Shown here one piece after another: positions 32,321-41,166 of a DNA stretch of 64,000 bases. The notes beneath the pieces were generated by a model. It was given only the letters and a program-made list of their open reading frames with translations. It was not told the origin of the DNA and did no database searches. The stretch's first letter is position 1, and every line of letters starts with the position of its first letter. The translations under genes were made by a program, and so were the position numbers. The stretch spans positions 1 to 64,000 of the forward strand of contig JAJDZD010000028.1 of the NCBI GenBank assembly GCA_022824865.1. The letters are read 5' to 3'. This DNA comes from Chloroflexota bacterium. GTDB taxonomy: Bacteria > Chloroflexota > UBA11872.

Positions 32321-33261
32321 GGCCCCATTCCTCGCATGGTGTTCTCCGTCTCCGCTGGAGCCGTGGGCGACGTCTCCTCCATGAACTCAAGCAGCCGCCA
32401 CCCGTCCGACGCGGCTGTTGCCTTCAGCCTCAAGCCGAACGGCCGGGCGGCGACAACGACGTGGTTTACGCGCGCGTCAAGCACTCCGCTGAGGAGTAGG
32501 CGACCGGCGGGCGCCAGGAGGCTGGCGTACTCCCGCATCAGTTTCACGTGCACCGAAGCCACGATATTGGCGACAACCAGCGTCGCAGGCTCTGGCACGG
32601 CAAGAGCATTGCTCGGGATGGTCATGGCGATCCGATCCGATACCTCATTCCGGCGGACGTTGCGCATAGCCGCCGGCCGGGCATCGGAATCCCGGTCAAA
32701 GGCGTACACACGCGACGCGCCAAGTTTGACCGCCGCAATAGCCAACACGCCGGAGCCGGTCCCCACATCAACCACGACATCACCTGGATCCAATGAGGCT
32801 TCCAGCGCCTCGAGCGCCAGCCGGGTCGTGGGATGGTGACCGGTACCGAAGGCCATCCCCGAATCCAGGAATACCGGGATTCGGTGGGCGTGCTCGTCCG
32901 GCTGATTCAGCCATGCGGGAACGACGACCAAGCGTTGACCGACCGCCAGCGGCGCATAAAACGAGCGCCAGCGTGTGTGATCCGCGTCGGTGTCCACAAG
33001 CTCCTCTGAAGCCGCACCCACGGTTCCGGCGCCGGCGATTCGAAGCATTTCGAGCGCTCGCAATACGTCATGCCGTGCGGTGTCCTGCCCTGCGCCCGGT
33101 GCCAGATAGGCGTGAGCGACCACCGGCCAGTCACCCGCCTGGGGCCGCGGCCGCGTCTCCACGGCAAGATTCGGCCCGACCAGCCGCTCCAGCGCCATCG
33201 ACACGTCGTCCACGGCCTCTGGCTGCAGCCGGACACTGATCGCCGCCCACTGATCGCTCAC
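32317..33261 (-). CDS. prmA: Ribosomal protein L11 methyltransferase
   Basis: SAM-dependent enzyme that trimethylates L11. Family motifs: FLDSGMAFGTGHHPTTRLAL, then motif I DVGTGSGVLAIAAVKLGA and the post-motif VVANIVASVHVKLM (usual NI[LI]A). The 314 aa length is normal; the N-terminal 100 residues are the L11-recognition domain. It overlaps dnaJ by 4 bases upstream and the HIT gene by 4 downstream. Confidence 0.92.
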   Translation of the reverse strand: MSDQWAAISVRLQPEAVDDVSMALERLVGPNLAVETRPRPQAGDWPVVAHAYLAPGAGQDTARHDVLRALEMLRIAGAGTVGAASEELVDTDADHTRWRSFYAPLAVGQRLVVVPAWLNQPDEHAHRIPVFLDSGMAFGTGHHPTTRLALEALEASLDPGDVVVDVGTGSGVLAIAAVKLGASRVYAFDRDSDARPAAMRNVRRNEVSDRIAMTIPSNALAVPEPATLVVANIVASVHVKLMREYASLLAPAGRLLLSGVLDARVNHVVVAARPFGLRLKATAASDGWRLLEFMEETSPTAPAETENTMRGMGP

Positions 33262-34364
33262 CGAAATGCCGCTCGGATCTTCTCCACAAAACTACGCCCG
33301 CCCGAGTCGCTGCCGCCGGGCAGCGTTTCGCCCAGGTTTTCAAGCAACTGGCGTTGCGTGCGGCTCAGCTTGGTGGGCGTGGCGACATGCACGAACAGAT
33401 AGTGGTCGCCCCGGCCCGACCTGCGGCTTCGTGGTGCGCCCTTACCCCGCAAACGGATGGGCGTGCCGGCCTGGACCCCTGCAGGAATCTTGACGCGCAT
33501 GGGGCCGTCCGCGGTCTCGACTTCAAGCTTGGCACCCAGCGCCGCCTCGGCGACGTTAATGACGACATTACTCAGAATGTTGTCGCCGTCACGCTCGAGT
33601 ACCGGGTGCGGCTTGACGTCAATGCCGATATAGAGATCGCCGGGCGATCCGCCGCGCGGCCCGTGGTTGCCCTCACCGGTCAGACGCAGTTCGGTGCCCG
33701 GCTGAAGACCTGCGGGAACTCTGACCTGGCGCTGAACCTCCACCCGCTCCAGGCCAACCCCTGTGCAGACCGGGCACTTGCTCTCCACCACTTGCCCCAC
33801 GCCCCCGCAGGTGTCGCACGTGGTTACGTTGACAAACTGGCCGAATATCGAACGCTGCGCCCGCTGCACCTGTCCTGCGCCGCGGCAAGCCCCGCAAGTG
33901 GTGGGCTTGGTGCCGGGAGCCGCGCCATTGCCGGCGCACGTACCGCACGGCTCCAGGCGGTGATACGTAACGGTGGTTTCAACGCCAAACACGCTATCCA
34001 GAAACTCCAGCTGCAGCTGAACGCGCCCATCGGTTCCACGCTGCGCCGCGCCCGGCCGAGAGCGGCGTCCGCCGCCAAAGAACGCGTCGAACACGTCGCC
34101 GATCCCACCAAAGTCGTCGAACCCCGCGCCGAAGGGCGACGCCGGGCCGTCATGCCCAAAGCGGTCGTAGTTGGCTCGCTTGTCCGTGTCGCGCAGAACC
34201 TCGTAGGCCTCGTTGATCTGTTGAAAGCGCGCGGTAGCGTCGGGTTCCCGGCTCACGTCCGGGTGAAACTTCCGCGCCAGATCCCGGTACGCCTTGCGAA
34301 TCTCGTCTGGCCCAGCGGTCCGTTCGATTCCCAGAACGTCGTAGTAGTCGGGCTTGGCGCTCAC
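33258..34364 (-). CDS. dnaJ: Chaperone DnaJ, type I (J domain, G/F region, zinc fingers)
   Basis: Co-chaperone that delivers substrates to DnaK and stimulates its ATPase. The J domain has HPD (RKFHPDVSRE, residue about 35), then a Gly/Phe-rich linker with FGAGFDDFGG, then four CxxCxGxG repeats: CGTCAGNG, CGACRGAG, CDTCGGVG and CPVCTGVG, and the C-terminal substrate domains. The 368 aa length is normal. It overlaps grpE and prmA by 4 bases. No dnaK or hrcA is present here; the window's dnaK is 24 kb away with its own DnaJ. Confidence 0.96.
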   Translation of the reverse strand: MSAKPDYYDVLGIERTAGPDEIRKAYRDLARKFHPDVSREPDATARFQQINEAYEVLRDTDKRANYDRFGHDGPASPFGAGFDDFGGIGDVFDAFFGGGRRSRPGAAQRGTDGRVQLQLEFLDSVFGVETTVTYHRLEPCGTCAGNGAAPGTKPTTCGACRGAGQVQRAQRSIFGQFVNVTTCDTCGGVGQVVESKCPVCTGVGLERVEVQRQVRVPAGLQPGTELRLTGEGNHGPRGGSPGDLYIGIDVKPHPVLERDGDNILSNVVINVAEAALGAKLEVETADGPMRVKIPAGVQAGTPIRLRGKGAPRSRRSGRGDHYLFVHVATPTKLSRTQRQLLENLGETLPGGSDSGGRSFVEKIRAAFR

Positions 34365-35044
34365 GCGTCCCCGCTGGCTACGTCCTGAGGCGGGCTGGAC
34401 AGCCCCGTGCCATCTCCCGGCTCTTGGGCCGCTGCCGGTTTCGGGCCGGCCTTCACCAGGACAGGCCGGATCACCCGGTCATGCATGCGGTAGCCCCGCT
34501 GCAATTCGTCGACGACGGCCGCTGCCTCACCCTCTTCAGTCATGACAACTTCGTGAATCTCCACGTCGATCGAATCGCCTACACAGCATTCGATAGGGGT
34601 CACGCCGGCCGCTTCAAGAACACGGCTCAACTGCGCCTGGATCAACGCCACACCATCGATCCAGGTCAGAAGCCGCAACTCGGCAGGGATAGACGTGAAC
34701 GCGCGCTCAAACGCATCCAGCACACTCAGCAACTGAAAGGCGAAGGCTTGGTTTGCAAACCTCGAGAGCTCTTGCGCTTCTTCGGTCGTCCGCCGCCGGT
34801 AGTTCGCAAAATCGGCCTGCGCCCGGGTCAGCCGATTTAAGAGATCCTGGCGCCGGGCGTCGAGCTGGACGACTTGCGCCTTCAAATCCTCCGGATCGTC
34901 AGCCGACGGTTCAGTCGCGCCGTCGGCCTCGGCTGCCGGAGACGTGTCGTCATCCAAGCTGGAGGCGGACCGATGGTCCGTGACTTTCACTTCGATCGGC
35001 GGTTCGTCATCGGCGCCGCCAGCGCCGTTCTTCTCATTCGCCAT
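34361..35044 (-). CDS. grpE: Nucleotide exchange factor GrpE (first copy)
   Basis: Releases ADP from DnaK. After a disordered acidic N-terminus come the long helix LQVVQ-type segment (LKAQVVQLDARRQDLLNRLT), RAQADFANYRRRT and the C-terminal beta domain with HEVVMTEEGE and YRMHDRVIRPVLVKAG, the GrpE signature. I use ATG 35042-35044 (MANEKNG), 227 aa; a GTG at 35068 would add 8 residues. Followed with a 4-base overlap by dnaJ. No CIRCE or HAIR element was seen in the 96 bases upstream. Confidence 0.93.
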   Translation of the reverse strand: MANEKNGAGGADDEPPIEVKVTDHRSASSLDDDTSPAAEADGATEPSADDPEDLKAQVVQLDARRQDLLNRLTRAQADFANYRRRTTEEAQELSRFANQAFAFQLLSVLDAFERAFTSIPAELRLLTWIDGVALIQAQLSRVLEAAGVTPIECCVGDSIDVEIHEVVMTEEGEAAAVVDELQRGYRMHDRVIRPVLVKAGPKPAAAQEPGDGTGLSSPPQDVASGDA

Positions 35045-35140
35045 GCGGCCTACAAGAGCGTGGGACACTCGGTGCCATTCTACGGATGAACTCCGCCTTA
35101 GCCGGAGAGCCTTCGGAATCGCCGTCCCGACCCCCGTCCG

Positions 35141-37936
35141 CTAGGCCCGGGGCACAGCCACGCGCACCTCACCAGGCGTCACCACAAAGTCCGCCGAAGC
35201 AATCGCCCTGGAGCCAACCAGGATTTCAACCCGCCACGGACCCGGCGCGGCCGTGGTTGGCAGTCCAAACCAGAAGCCAAACCGCGCCTGGGTGTAGGCC
35301 GGCTGCGGGTCGGTCAGAAATGTGCCTTGGAGCGCGTCGCCGGCAAACCAGCGGATTCCAAGGCGCGAACCCTTCAAAACGTTGACGAATTCAATCGAGA
35401 CGTTGACACGTTCCCCGGGGTGAAACGTCAGAGTCGGCTGAATGGGCTCCTGGCCCGGGCCCAGCTGCAGGGCCAGCACCACGCTTCGAGCCTCCGCCGA
35501 TTCGTTCGCGCCCACGTCCACACCCGGGGTTGAGGTTGTGGTCGGCGTTGGCGTGGCTTGCTGGTCGTCTGAGACGGGTACAGCCCCTGGATCCGCAGGC
35601 GAGATCCGCCAGATCAGCCCGCGCGCCTCCAGCAGGTAGGCGGTCCCGTCGCGTCCCAACACGATGTCAACCGATGTGAACAACGGAAGGTCGCGCGCGG
35701 CGTCGCCGGACTGCCCCTGGCCCAACGGATTGCCGGCAACAACTTGCGTGTGCCCGCCGGGATCTACTCTCAGGACCTGGCCGCTGCCGCTTGCCACCAC
35801 GTACACGGCGCCCACGGTGTCCACGGCCAAGCCCACCGGGGCGTCAAGCGAAACCTCGCGGGCCGGACCATCAGTGGGGGCTCCGGCTCGACCCGACCCG
35901 GCCAGCGTGTCGATAAGGCCGTCCCAGGCGATGCGTCGTACCACGCCCGCGTGAAGTTGGCTAATGAGCACCGATCCGTCCGCATTGATCGCCGCGCGCT
36001 GCGGAAACCCCAACTCAGCTTCGGCCGCCCGTCCGCCATCGCCGCCCGACCCATCAACCCCGTGACCCGCGAACGCGTGGATGACGCCGTCCGGACGAAT
36101 GACACGCACTCGATGCACCGGCGCATCCACCACGAACAGCGAGCCGTCAGGTCCCAGGACCAGACCAACCGGCTCGGTGAACTGCGCGTCCCGGGCAGGC
36201 CCGCCATCGCCGCCGCTACCAGGCTGAGAACCGCCCGCAAACGTTGTGATAACACCGTCCGGATCGATCTTGCGAATCCGGAAGTTTCCTGAGTCGGCGA
36301 TGTAGATCGATCCCTGCGCATCGACCACGATGGCTGATGGCCGGTTGAGTTGGGCCGCCGTTGCTGCTTGGCCGTCACCCGCATTGCCGGGTTCGCCAGT
36401 TCCAGCCACCACGCGCACCGCGCCGTCCGGTTCGATCCGGCGGATCCGATGGTTGCCAGTATCTGCAATCAGGAGCCGCCCAACGCCGTCGATCGCGATT
36501 CCGCGCGGCGACGCAAATGCTGCGGTGAGACGGAATTCTCCGTCAGGGGCATTTCCGGAGTCGCCCGTCCCGGCAAAGACTTCAGCCAGCAGATCGCCGG
36601 CGAGCGGTACGCCACTGGCCAGAGCCGGCGCCGGGGGCACGTAGGCAACCGGAGCGGTCTGGGCGTCGGCCACCTGGGGTTCGGCCGTCCTGGCCGGCTG
36701 CCCGTCGGTGGCCCGCTGCAGCGCTTCAGAGCCAGGCGCTGGCACGAGCGCGCGAATCCGCCGCGCGCTCTGCTCCACGATCAGCAGGCTTCCGTCAAGG
36801 GTCGGCGTAATGTCGAGTGGCAACGTCAATCGTGACTCCAGCGCCGGCCCGCCGGACTCCGCGCGACCGCCGATCAGGCCGGCCACCGTTTGGATGGTTC
36901 CATCCGGGTGAATACGGCGAATCCCCCGGTTGTTCCAGTCGGCAATGAAAACCGCGCCACTGGCGTCAACGACCACGCTCTGAGGACCGTGGAGTTCAGC
37001 TGCGGTGGCCAGCCCACCGTCACCGGCCCCTCCGGGCAGGCCGATCCCGGCAATGGTGTCGATCACGCCGCTGGTGGAAACTCTCCGAATCCGATTGCCG
37101 GCCAGCTCAGCGATCAGCAAGTTCCCTGCACCGTCGACATCCACGTCCACCGGCTGATTGAGCGTTGCGGAGAGCGCGGGTCCGCCGTCGCCCTCGCTTC
37201 CCGGCGAGCCTGTCCCGGCCACGGTGGTCACGTTGCCGCGGGTATCGATTCGGCGCACCCGATTGGCTGCCCGTTCCGCGATGAAGAGGTTGCCATCACC
37301 ATCGATCGCCATGCCTTCATTGCCCGCGGTCCGGGCAAAGGCCGCCGGGCCGCCGTCGCCTTCGAGTCCCGCGTGGCCGTCACCGAGAATGGTGGACACC
37401 AGCCCCGACGGATCAATTCGGCGGACCCGATCGAGTTCGGCCACGAAGAGTGCGCCGACTTGATCGACCAGCAAGCGAGTCGGGTCGGTAAAGTCCGCGG
37501 CCAGCGCGTGCCCGCCGTCGCCGCCATATCCGCGCGTGCCGGTACCCGCCAGCGCCTCGATGATCCCGTCGGTCCGGATCCGGCGAATGCGACTGGCGCT
37601 GGGATCGGAAACATAGATCAATCCATCGGAACCGACCGCCACACCGCCGACACTGCGGAACTGCGCCGCCGCAGCCGGGCCGCCGTCGCCGCCGTCACCG
37701 ATGTCGCCCGTACCCGCAAAGTCCGACATCAGCGCCGGCAGGCGCACTGGCGGCGGCAGCGGCTGAGGCGTGGGCGCCAGATAGGGCGGCGGAATTCGCG
37801 TGGCGTTCGGATCAGTGGTCGGCGGCGACTCGGCGCCGAAGCCGCCAATCTCGCAGGCCGTGGTCGCGGTAGCCGCGGCCAAGACGCTCAACGCCCGGCG
37901 ACGGGAAACCGAGCCGGTCCCCCCGCTAGCTCGCAT
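35141..37936 (-). CDS. Tat-type lipoprotein with two six-bladed NHL-repeat propellers
   Basis: Large exported protein of 931 aa with no enzymatic motif. The N-terminus SRRRALSVLAAATATTAC has a twin-arginine stretch followed by a lipobox ending in Cys28. Then come NHL repeats, each about 55 residues, with GxGxxGxxGDGGPA, a hydrophobic strand, IYIADSGN and RIRRIDPDG. By eye there are six repeats at about residues 70-395 and six more at about 450-785, split by a low-complexity linker; this fits two six-bladed propellers. A Thr/Pro linker (ATPTPTTTSTPG) leads to a C-terminal beta-rich domain of about 115 residues. The start overlaps the end of the phosphoglycosyltransferase gene by 11 bases, so it appears to belong to the glycan operon. 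A role in binding or surface display is plausible but unproved. Confidence 0.88.
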   Translation of the reverse strand: MRASGGTGSVSRRRALSVLAAATATTACEIGGFGAESPPTTDPNATRIPPPYLAPTPQPLPPPVRLPALMSDFAGTGDIGDGGDGGPAAAAQFRSVGGVAVGSDGLIYVSDPSASRIRRIRTDGIIEALAGTGTRGYGGDGGHALAADFTDPTRLLVDQVGALFVAELDRVRRIDPSGLVSTILGDGHAGLEGDGGPAAFARTAGNEGMAIDGDGNLFIAERAANRVRRIDTRGNVTTVAGTGSPGSEGDGGPALSATLNQPVDVDVDGAGNLLIAELAGNRIRRVSTSGVIDTIAGIGLPGGAGDGGLATAAELHGPQSVVVDASGAVFIADWNNRGIRRIHPDGTIQTVAGLIGGRAESGGPALESRLTLPLDITPTLDGSLLIVEQSARRIRALVPAPGSEALQRATDGQPARTAEPQVADAQTAPVAYVPPAPALASGVPLAGDLLAEVFAGTGDSGNAPDGEFRLTAAFASPRGIAIDGVGRLLIADTGNHRIRRIEPDGAVRVVAGTGEPGNAGDGQAATAAQLNRPSAIVVDAQGSIYIADSGNFRIRKIDPDGVITTFAGGSQPGSGGDGGPARDAQFTEPVGLVLGPDGSLFVVDAPVHRVRVIRPDGVIHAFAGHGVDGSGGDGGRAAEAELGFPQRAAINADGSVLISQLHAGVVRRIAWDGLIDTLAGSGRAGAPTDGPAREVSLDAPVGLAVDTVGAVYVVASGSGQVLRVDPGGHTQVVAGNPLGQGQSGDAARDLPLFTSVDIVLGRDGTAYLLEARGLIWRISPADPGAVPVSDDQQATPTPTTTSTPGVDVGANESAEARSVVLALQLGPGQEPIQPTLTFHPGERVNVSIEFVNVLKGSRLGIRWFAGDALQGTFLTDPQPAYTQARFGFWFGLPTTAAPGPWRVEILVGSRAIASADFVVTPGEVRVAVPRA

Positions 37937-39338
37937 CGCCTCGCATCACGATCAGCAGCGTTCGCAAGAGAATGCGCAAATCGAAGAGCAGCGACCAGTT
38001 TTCCACGTAATACAGGTCGTAGCGGGTGCGCTCCGCAATCGACGAGTCGCCGCGCATGCCGTTCACCTGCGCCCAGCCCGTCACCCCTGCGCGCTCGCGG
38101 TGCCGGACCATGTAGCGCGAGAATTCGCCGCGGAACCTTGTCACATAGTCGGGCTGCTCGGGGCGCGGCCCAACCAGGCTCATATCACCGCGGATTACGT
38201 TCAGGAGTTGGGGCAATTCGTCAATCCAGTAGCGCCGGAGCAATCGCCCGACGCGTGTCTGCCGAGGATCGTTGGCAACGGTCCAAGTCTGCCCGTACTC
38301 GTCGGCTCCACTCACCATGGTGCGGAACTTAACGATAGGAAAGGGCCGTCCGTCGCGACCCACGCGCGTCTGCACGTAAAAGGCCGGTCCCTTGGAGTCT
38401 AGCTTGATCAAGAGAGCGATGAGGAGCATCGGTGCTGACGCCAACACCAACACGATGGATGCCACGACCAGGTCGAGCGTGCGCTTCGTGAAGCGGCTGA
38501 GCCCTCGCAGGCGCACTTCGTTGACCGCGATCAGGGGAAGCCCCCGGACACCGCCTTCAACCACCGGTGACACCATCAACTGAAAGAGATCGGGTAACAG
38601 CCAGACATCCGCGTACGACGCCTCGACATCGGCCAGGATCGCCAGCAGATCGTCGTGGGACAACGATGGAATGGCCACGACAACCTTGTCGATCTCATGC
38701 TCCGCGATCAGGTCCGAAAGTGCGACCGATGTACCCAGAACCGGATACTCCAGATCGCCGATGGCTACGCGCGACTCGAAGTCGTCGACGAACCCGGCGA
38801 GCTGATAGCGACGGCTTGGATCTCGTAGCAGACGTCCGCCAACCTCGCGGCCTTCGGCCCCGGCGCCGATCACCAGCACGCGCTGGACGCCGATGCCGCG
38901 TTGAGCCAGCAGGCGCAATACCGTGGCCAGCAACGACCGGCCGAGGGCGACGAATACGATGCCGAGCAGCCAGGCGATCGGCATGACGTTTCGCACCGGT
39001 TCCAGGCGGTCGGTGAAGATAAAGAGCGTGGCCGCGACGGCAAGCAGGACCCCAATCGTGACCATGCCCGCGCTGCGCGCCACCCGATCCACCGATCCGG
39101 CGGTGCGGAAACGTGAGTACATGCCCAGCGAGAGCCCGCCAACGACCGTGGAAAGTGCAAACGCAACGGTGACTGGCGCCAGAAACAGGAAACGATTGGG
39201 GGCCGTTCCCTCGAACCAGCCGAACCGATAACGCATGTAGTAGGCCGCAATGAGCGCCAGCCCGACGGCGACCACGTCCGCCACGAGCGAAAACGTGGAG
39301 ACCAAGCCGCCCCAGTTACGCCGCGTCCAGATCGTCAT
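37926..39338 (-). CDS. WbaP-type polyprenyl glycosylphosphotransferase (initiating sugar transferase)
   Basis: Transfers a sugar-1-phosphate from a nucleotide sugar to undecaprenyl phosphate, the first step of exopolysaccharide or O-antigen synthesis. The N-terminal part has four to five membrane segments, the middle a Rossmann-like CoA-binding fold (VLVIGAGAEGREVGGRL), and the C-terminal third the bacterial sugar transferase domain with KRTLDLVVAS, FPIVKFRTM and WIDELPQLLNVIRGDMSLVG then PRPE. The start is ATG 39336-39338 (MTIWTRR), overlapping the upstream glycosyltransferase by 4 bases, giving 470 aa. Sugar specificity cannot be told. Confidence 0.93.
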   Translation of the reverse strand: MTIWTRRNWGGLVSTFSLVADVVAVGLALIAAYYMRYRFGWFEGTAPNRFLFLAPVTVAFALSTVVGGLSLGMYSRFRTAGSVDRVARSAGMVTIGVLLAVAATLFIFTDRLEPVRNVMPIAWLLGIVFVALGRSLLATVLRLLAQRGIGVQRVLVIGAGAEGREVGGRLLRDPSRRYQLAGFVDDFESRVAIGDLEYPVLGTSVALSDLIAEHEIDKVVVAIPSLSHDDLLAILADVEASYADVWLLPDLFQLMVSPVVEGGVRGLPLIAVNEVRLRGLSRFTKRTLDLVVASIVLVLASAPMLLIALLIKLDSKGPAFYVQTRVGRDGRPFPIVKFRTMVSGADEYGQTWTVANDPRQTRVGRLLRRYWIDELPQLLNVIRGDMSLVGPRPEQPDYVTRFRGEFSRYMVRHRERAGVTGWAQVNGMRGDSSIAERTRYDLYYVENWSLLFDLRILLRTLLIVMRGDAS

Positions 39339-40228
39339 TGGGCGCCGTCCGTCCCTCCTGGCCGCCAGGCTGCGAGTGCACGCAGCACACCGCCACAGCC
39401 CAGGATCAGGATTCCGGCCAGCACCACGGCACGCAACGGCCATGGATCACGAACGTGGTGCTTAGCGTAATAGCGCCACATCGCCCGGTAGAACTCGAAC
39501 CTCGTTCGGAGCGGACGCTGGCGCGACGACTGCCGCTTGTGGTGCCATACGCGCGCCGCTGGCACATACAGGGTGCGCCAGCCAGCGGTGGCCATCCGGC
39601 GTTGCAGATCCAGGTCATCGCCGTACATGAAGAACCCGGGATCAAATCCGCCAACAGCCTCAAAAGCCTGCCGGCGAACCATCAGGCAGGCGCCGGAAAC
39701 GGCGTCGATCTCGGTCACGCATGTGCCGGTGGGCTCACCGGGGTTGTAAGGCCTGGAAATACCTCGGCGGAAAAGGCGCGACGATCCAAGGAGACGGTGC
39801 ACGGCGTTAGCCGGACGCGGAAAGTGCCTGCGGCCGGCGGGGTCCAGGCTTCCGTCGGACAACGTCAGCCGCGGCCCCACGGCGGCGGCGTCCGAACGAC
39901 GCGCGAACTCCTTGGCCAGCACGGCGATCGACTCGGGCTCGGGCTCGGTATCGGGGTTGAGGAACAGGATTAGCGGTGCGCTGGTGGCGGCGGCCCCTAT
40001 GTTATTGGCGCCCCCGAAGCCGAGGGCCGGCGACCCGCGGATTGCTCGCACGTCGCCGCGGGCCAGCAGCATTGGCCAGGTGTCGTCGCCAAAACCGTTG
40101 TCCACGACAACGACTTCCAGCTCGAGCGAACCGCCGGCGGCCGCCAGACGATCGAGGCAGCGTTCCAGCAGATCGCGGACATTGAAGGTGGTGATGACGA
40201 CCGTGACGTCGGCGGAAGCGGCGCTCAT
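39335..40228 (-). CDS. Family 2 glycosyltransferase (rhamnosyltransferase-like)
   Basis: Cytoplasmic-face GT-A transferase of 297 aa. The nucleotide-sugar site shows VTVVITTFNVRDLLERCLD and VVVVDNGFGDDT, the metal motif lies in LFLNPDTEPEP, and GACLMVRRQAFEAVGGFDPG with FMYGDDLDLQRRM is the acceptor-side signature of the WcaA/rhamnosyltransferase branch. A C-terminal hydrophobic segment (AVVLAGILILGCGG) may anchor it. The start ATG 40226-40228 overlaps the neighbouring stop by 4 bases. The same frame is open upstream to 40879 but only as a shadow. Confidence 0.9.
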   Translation of the reverse strand: MSAASADVTVVITTFNVRDLLERCLDRLAAAGGSLELEVVVVDNGFGDDTWPMLLARGDVRAIRGSPALGFGGANNIGAAATSAPLILFLNPDTEPEPESIAVLAKEFARRSDAAAVGPRLTLSDGSLDPAGRRHFPRPANAVHRLLGSSRLFRRGISRPYNPGEPTGTCVTEIDAVSGACLMVRRQAFEAVGGFDPGFFMYGDDLDLQRRMATAGWRTLYVPAARVWHHKRQSSRQRPLRTRFEFYRAMWRYYAKHHVRDPWPLRAVVLAGILILGCGGVLRALAAWRPGGTDGAQ

Positions 40229-41166
40229 CTCCGCCACCGACGGGATATGCCAGCGACGAACCCGCTCATCTTGGCGATGTCCCCAACGATCCGTAGAGCC
40301 GGCGTCAGCGCACCGCTCGCTAGCGGGTTCACGCCGGCGGTCTGGCGGATCATGGCCGGGGCACGGCGCAGGGAACGGCCCAGATACGCGCCGGCTAGAA
40401 GGACCAGCAGTGTCCGGGCGGCAGGCGACGGATGCTGGAGCAGCGTCCAACCCAGCCCGTAGGCCCCATACCGCAGAACGTGGCGCGGCGCCAGCATCCC
40501 CACGTGACCATCGCCTGCCGCGTACAGGAAATACTGGCGGAAGAAAGCTCCAACGTTGGAACGGGGACGAATACCAACGTCCGCGCCCGGGGCATGGCGA
40601 AACCAGCCACCGCCGCGCCAGATCGCGCGGTCCAGCCACAGATCCTCGCCGTGGGCCAGCCACTCCGGATAGCCGCCGACGCGCTCCAGCCATTCGCGGC
40701 GGAACAGCGCCGATCCGCTGCTGGGCGGATAGCGCGCTGGGTCGATCTCCCGCGCCAGCGGCAGCGCCACCGCGCCTAATGCCGCCTCGAACGTCGTGTG
40801 CGGCGCGGCCAGGATGTATCCGTACGACCCGGCGGCCAGCGGCTCGTCCTGCACGGCCGCAACGAGAGACCTCAGCCACTCGGGCGACCGCTTGAGTCCG
40901 GCGTCGGTCACCGCTACCAATGGCGCCTCGGTAGCGGCGATGGCCCGATTGCGTCCGGCGGAAATGTTCGTCCCAGGTGCCTGAAGCAGCTTGAATCGTG
41001 AATCGCCTTCAGCCGCGGCGGAAAGCGCCTCAAAGGTCCCGTCGTCAGATCCGCCGTCCACAATCACGACTTCGTCGGCCGCGAGCGACTGTTCCCCTAG
41101 ACTTGCCACCAGCGAGGCCGCGTCGGCCGCTTCGTTCTTCACGGTCGCGCAGACCGCGATCCTCAC
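40225..41166 (-). CDS. Family 2 glycosyltransferase
   Basis: GT-A transferase of 313 aa. N-terminus MRIAVCATVKNEAADAASLV, then VVIVDGGSDDGTFEAL (nucleotide binding), APGTNISAGRNRAIA and the metal-site motif VAVTDAGLKRSPEWL, in which D-A-G takes the place of DxD as in several GT2 members. The C-terminal third contains a hydrophobic stretch RTLLVLLAGAYLG. It overlaps both neighbours by 4 bases (ATGA), so it is translated as part of the glycan operon. Confidence 0.9.
   Translation of the reverse strand: MRIAVCATVKNEAADAASLVASLGEQSLAADEVVIVDGGSDDGTFEALSAAAEGDSRFKLLQAPGTNISAGRNRAIAATEAPLVAVTDAGLKRSPEWLRSLVAAVQDEPLAAGSYGYILAAPHTTFEAALGAVALPLAREIDPARYPPSSGSALFRREWLERVGGYPEWLAHGEDLWLDRAIWRGGGWFRHAPGADVGIRPRSNVGAFFRQYFLYAAGDGHVGMLAPRHVLRYGAYGLGWTLLQHPSPAARTLLVLLAGAYLGRSLRRAPAMIRQTAGVNPLASGALTPALRIVGDIAKMSGFVAGISRRWRR

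Noticed and set aside
35069-35140. Possible CIRCE element before grpE
   Set aside because: No TTAGCACTC/GAGTGCTAA pair or close variant was found; only a 5-bp GC stem.
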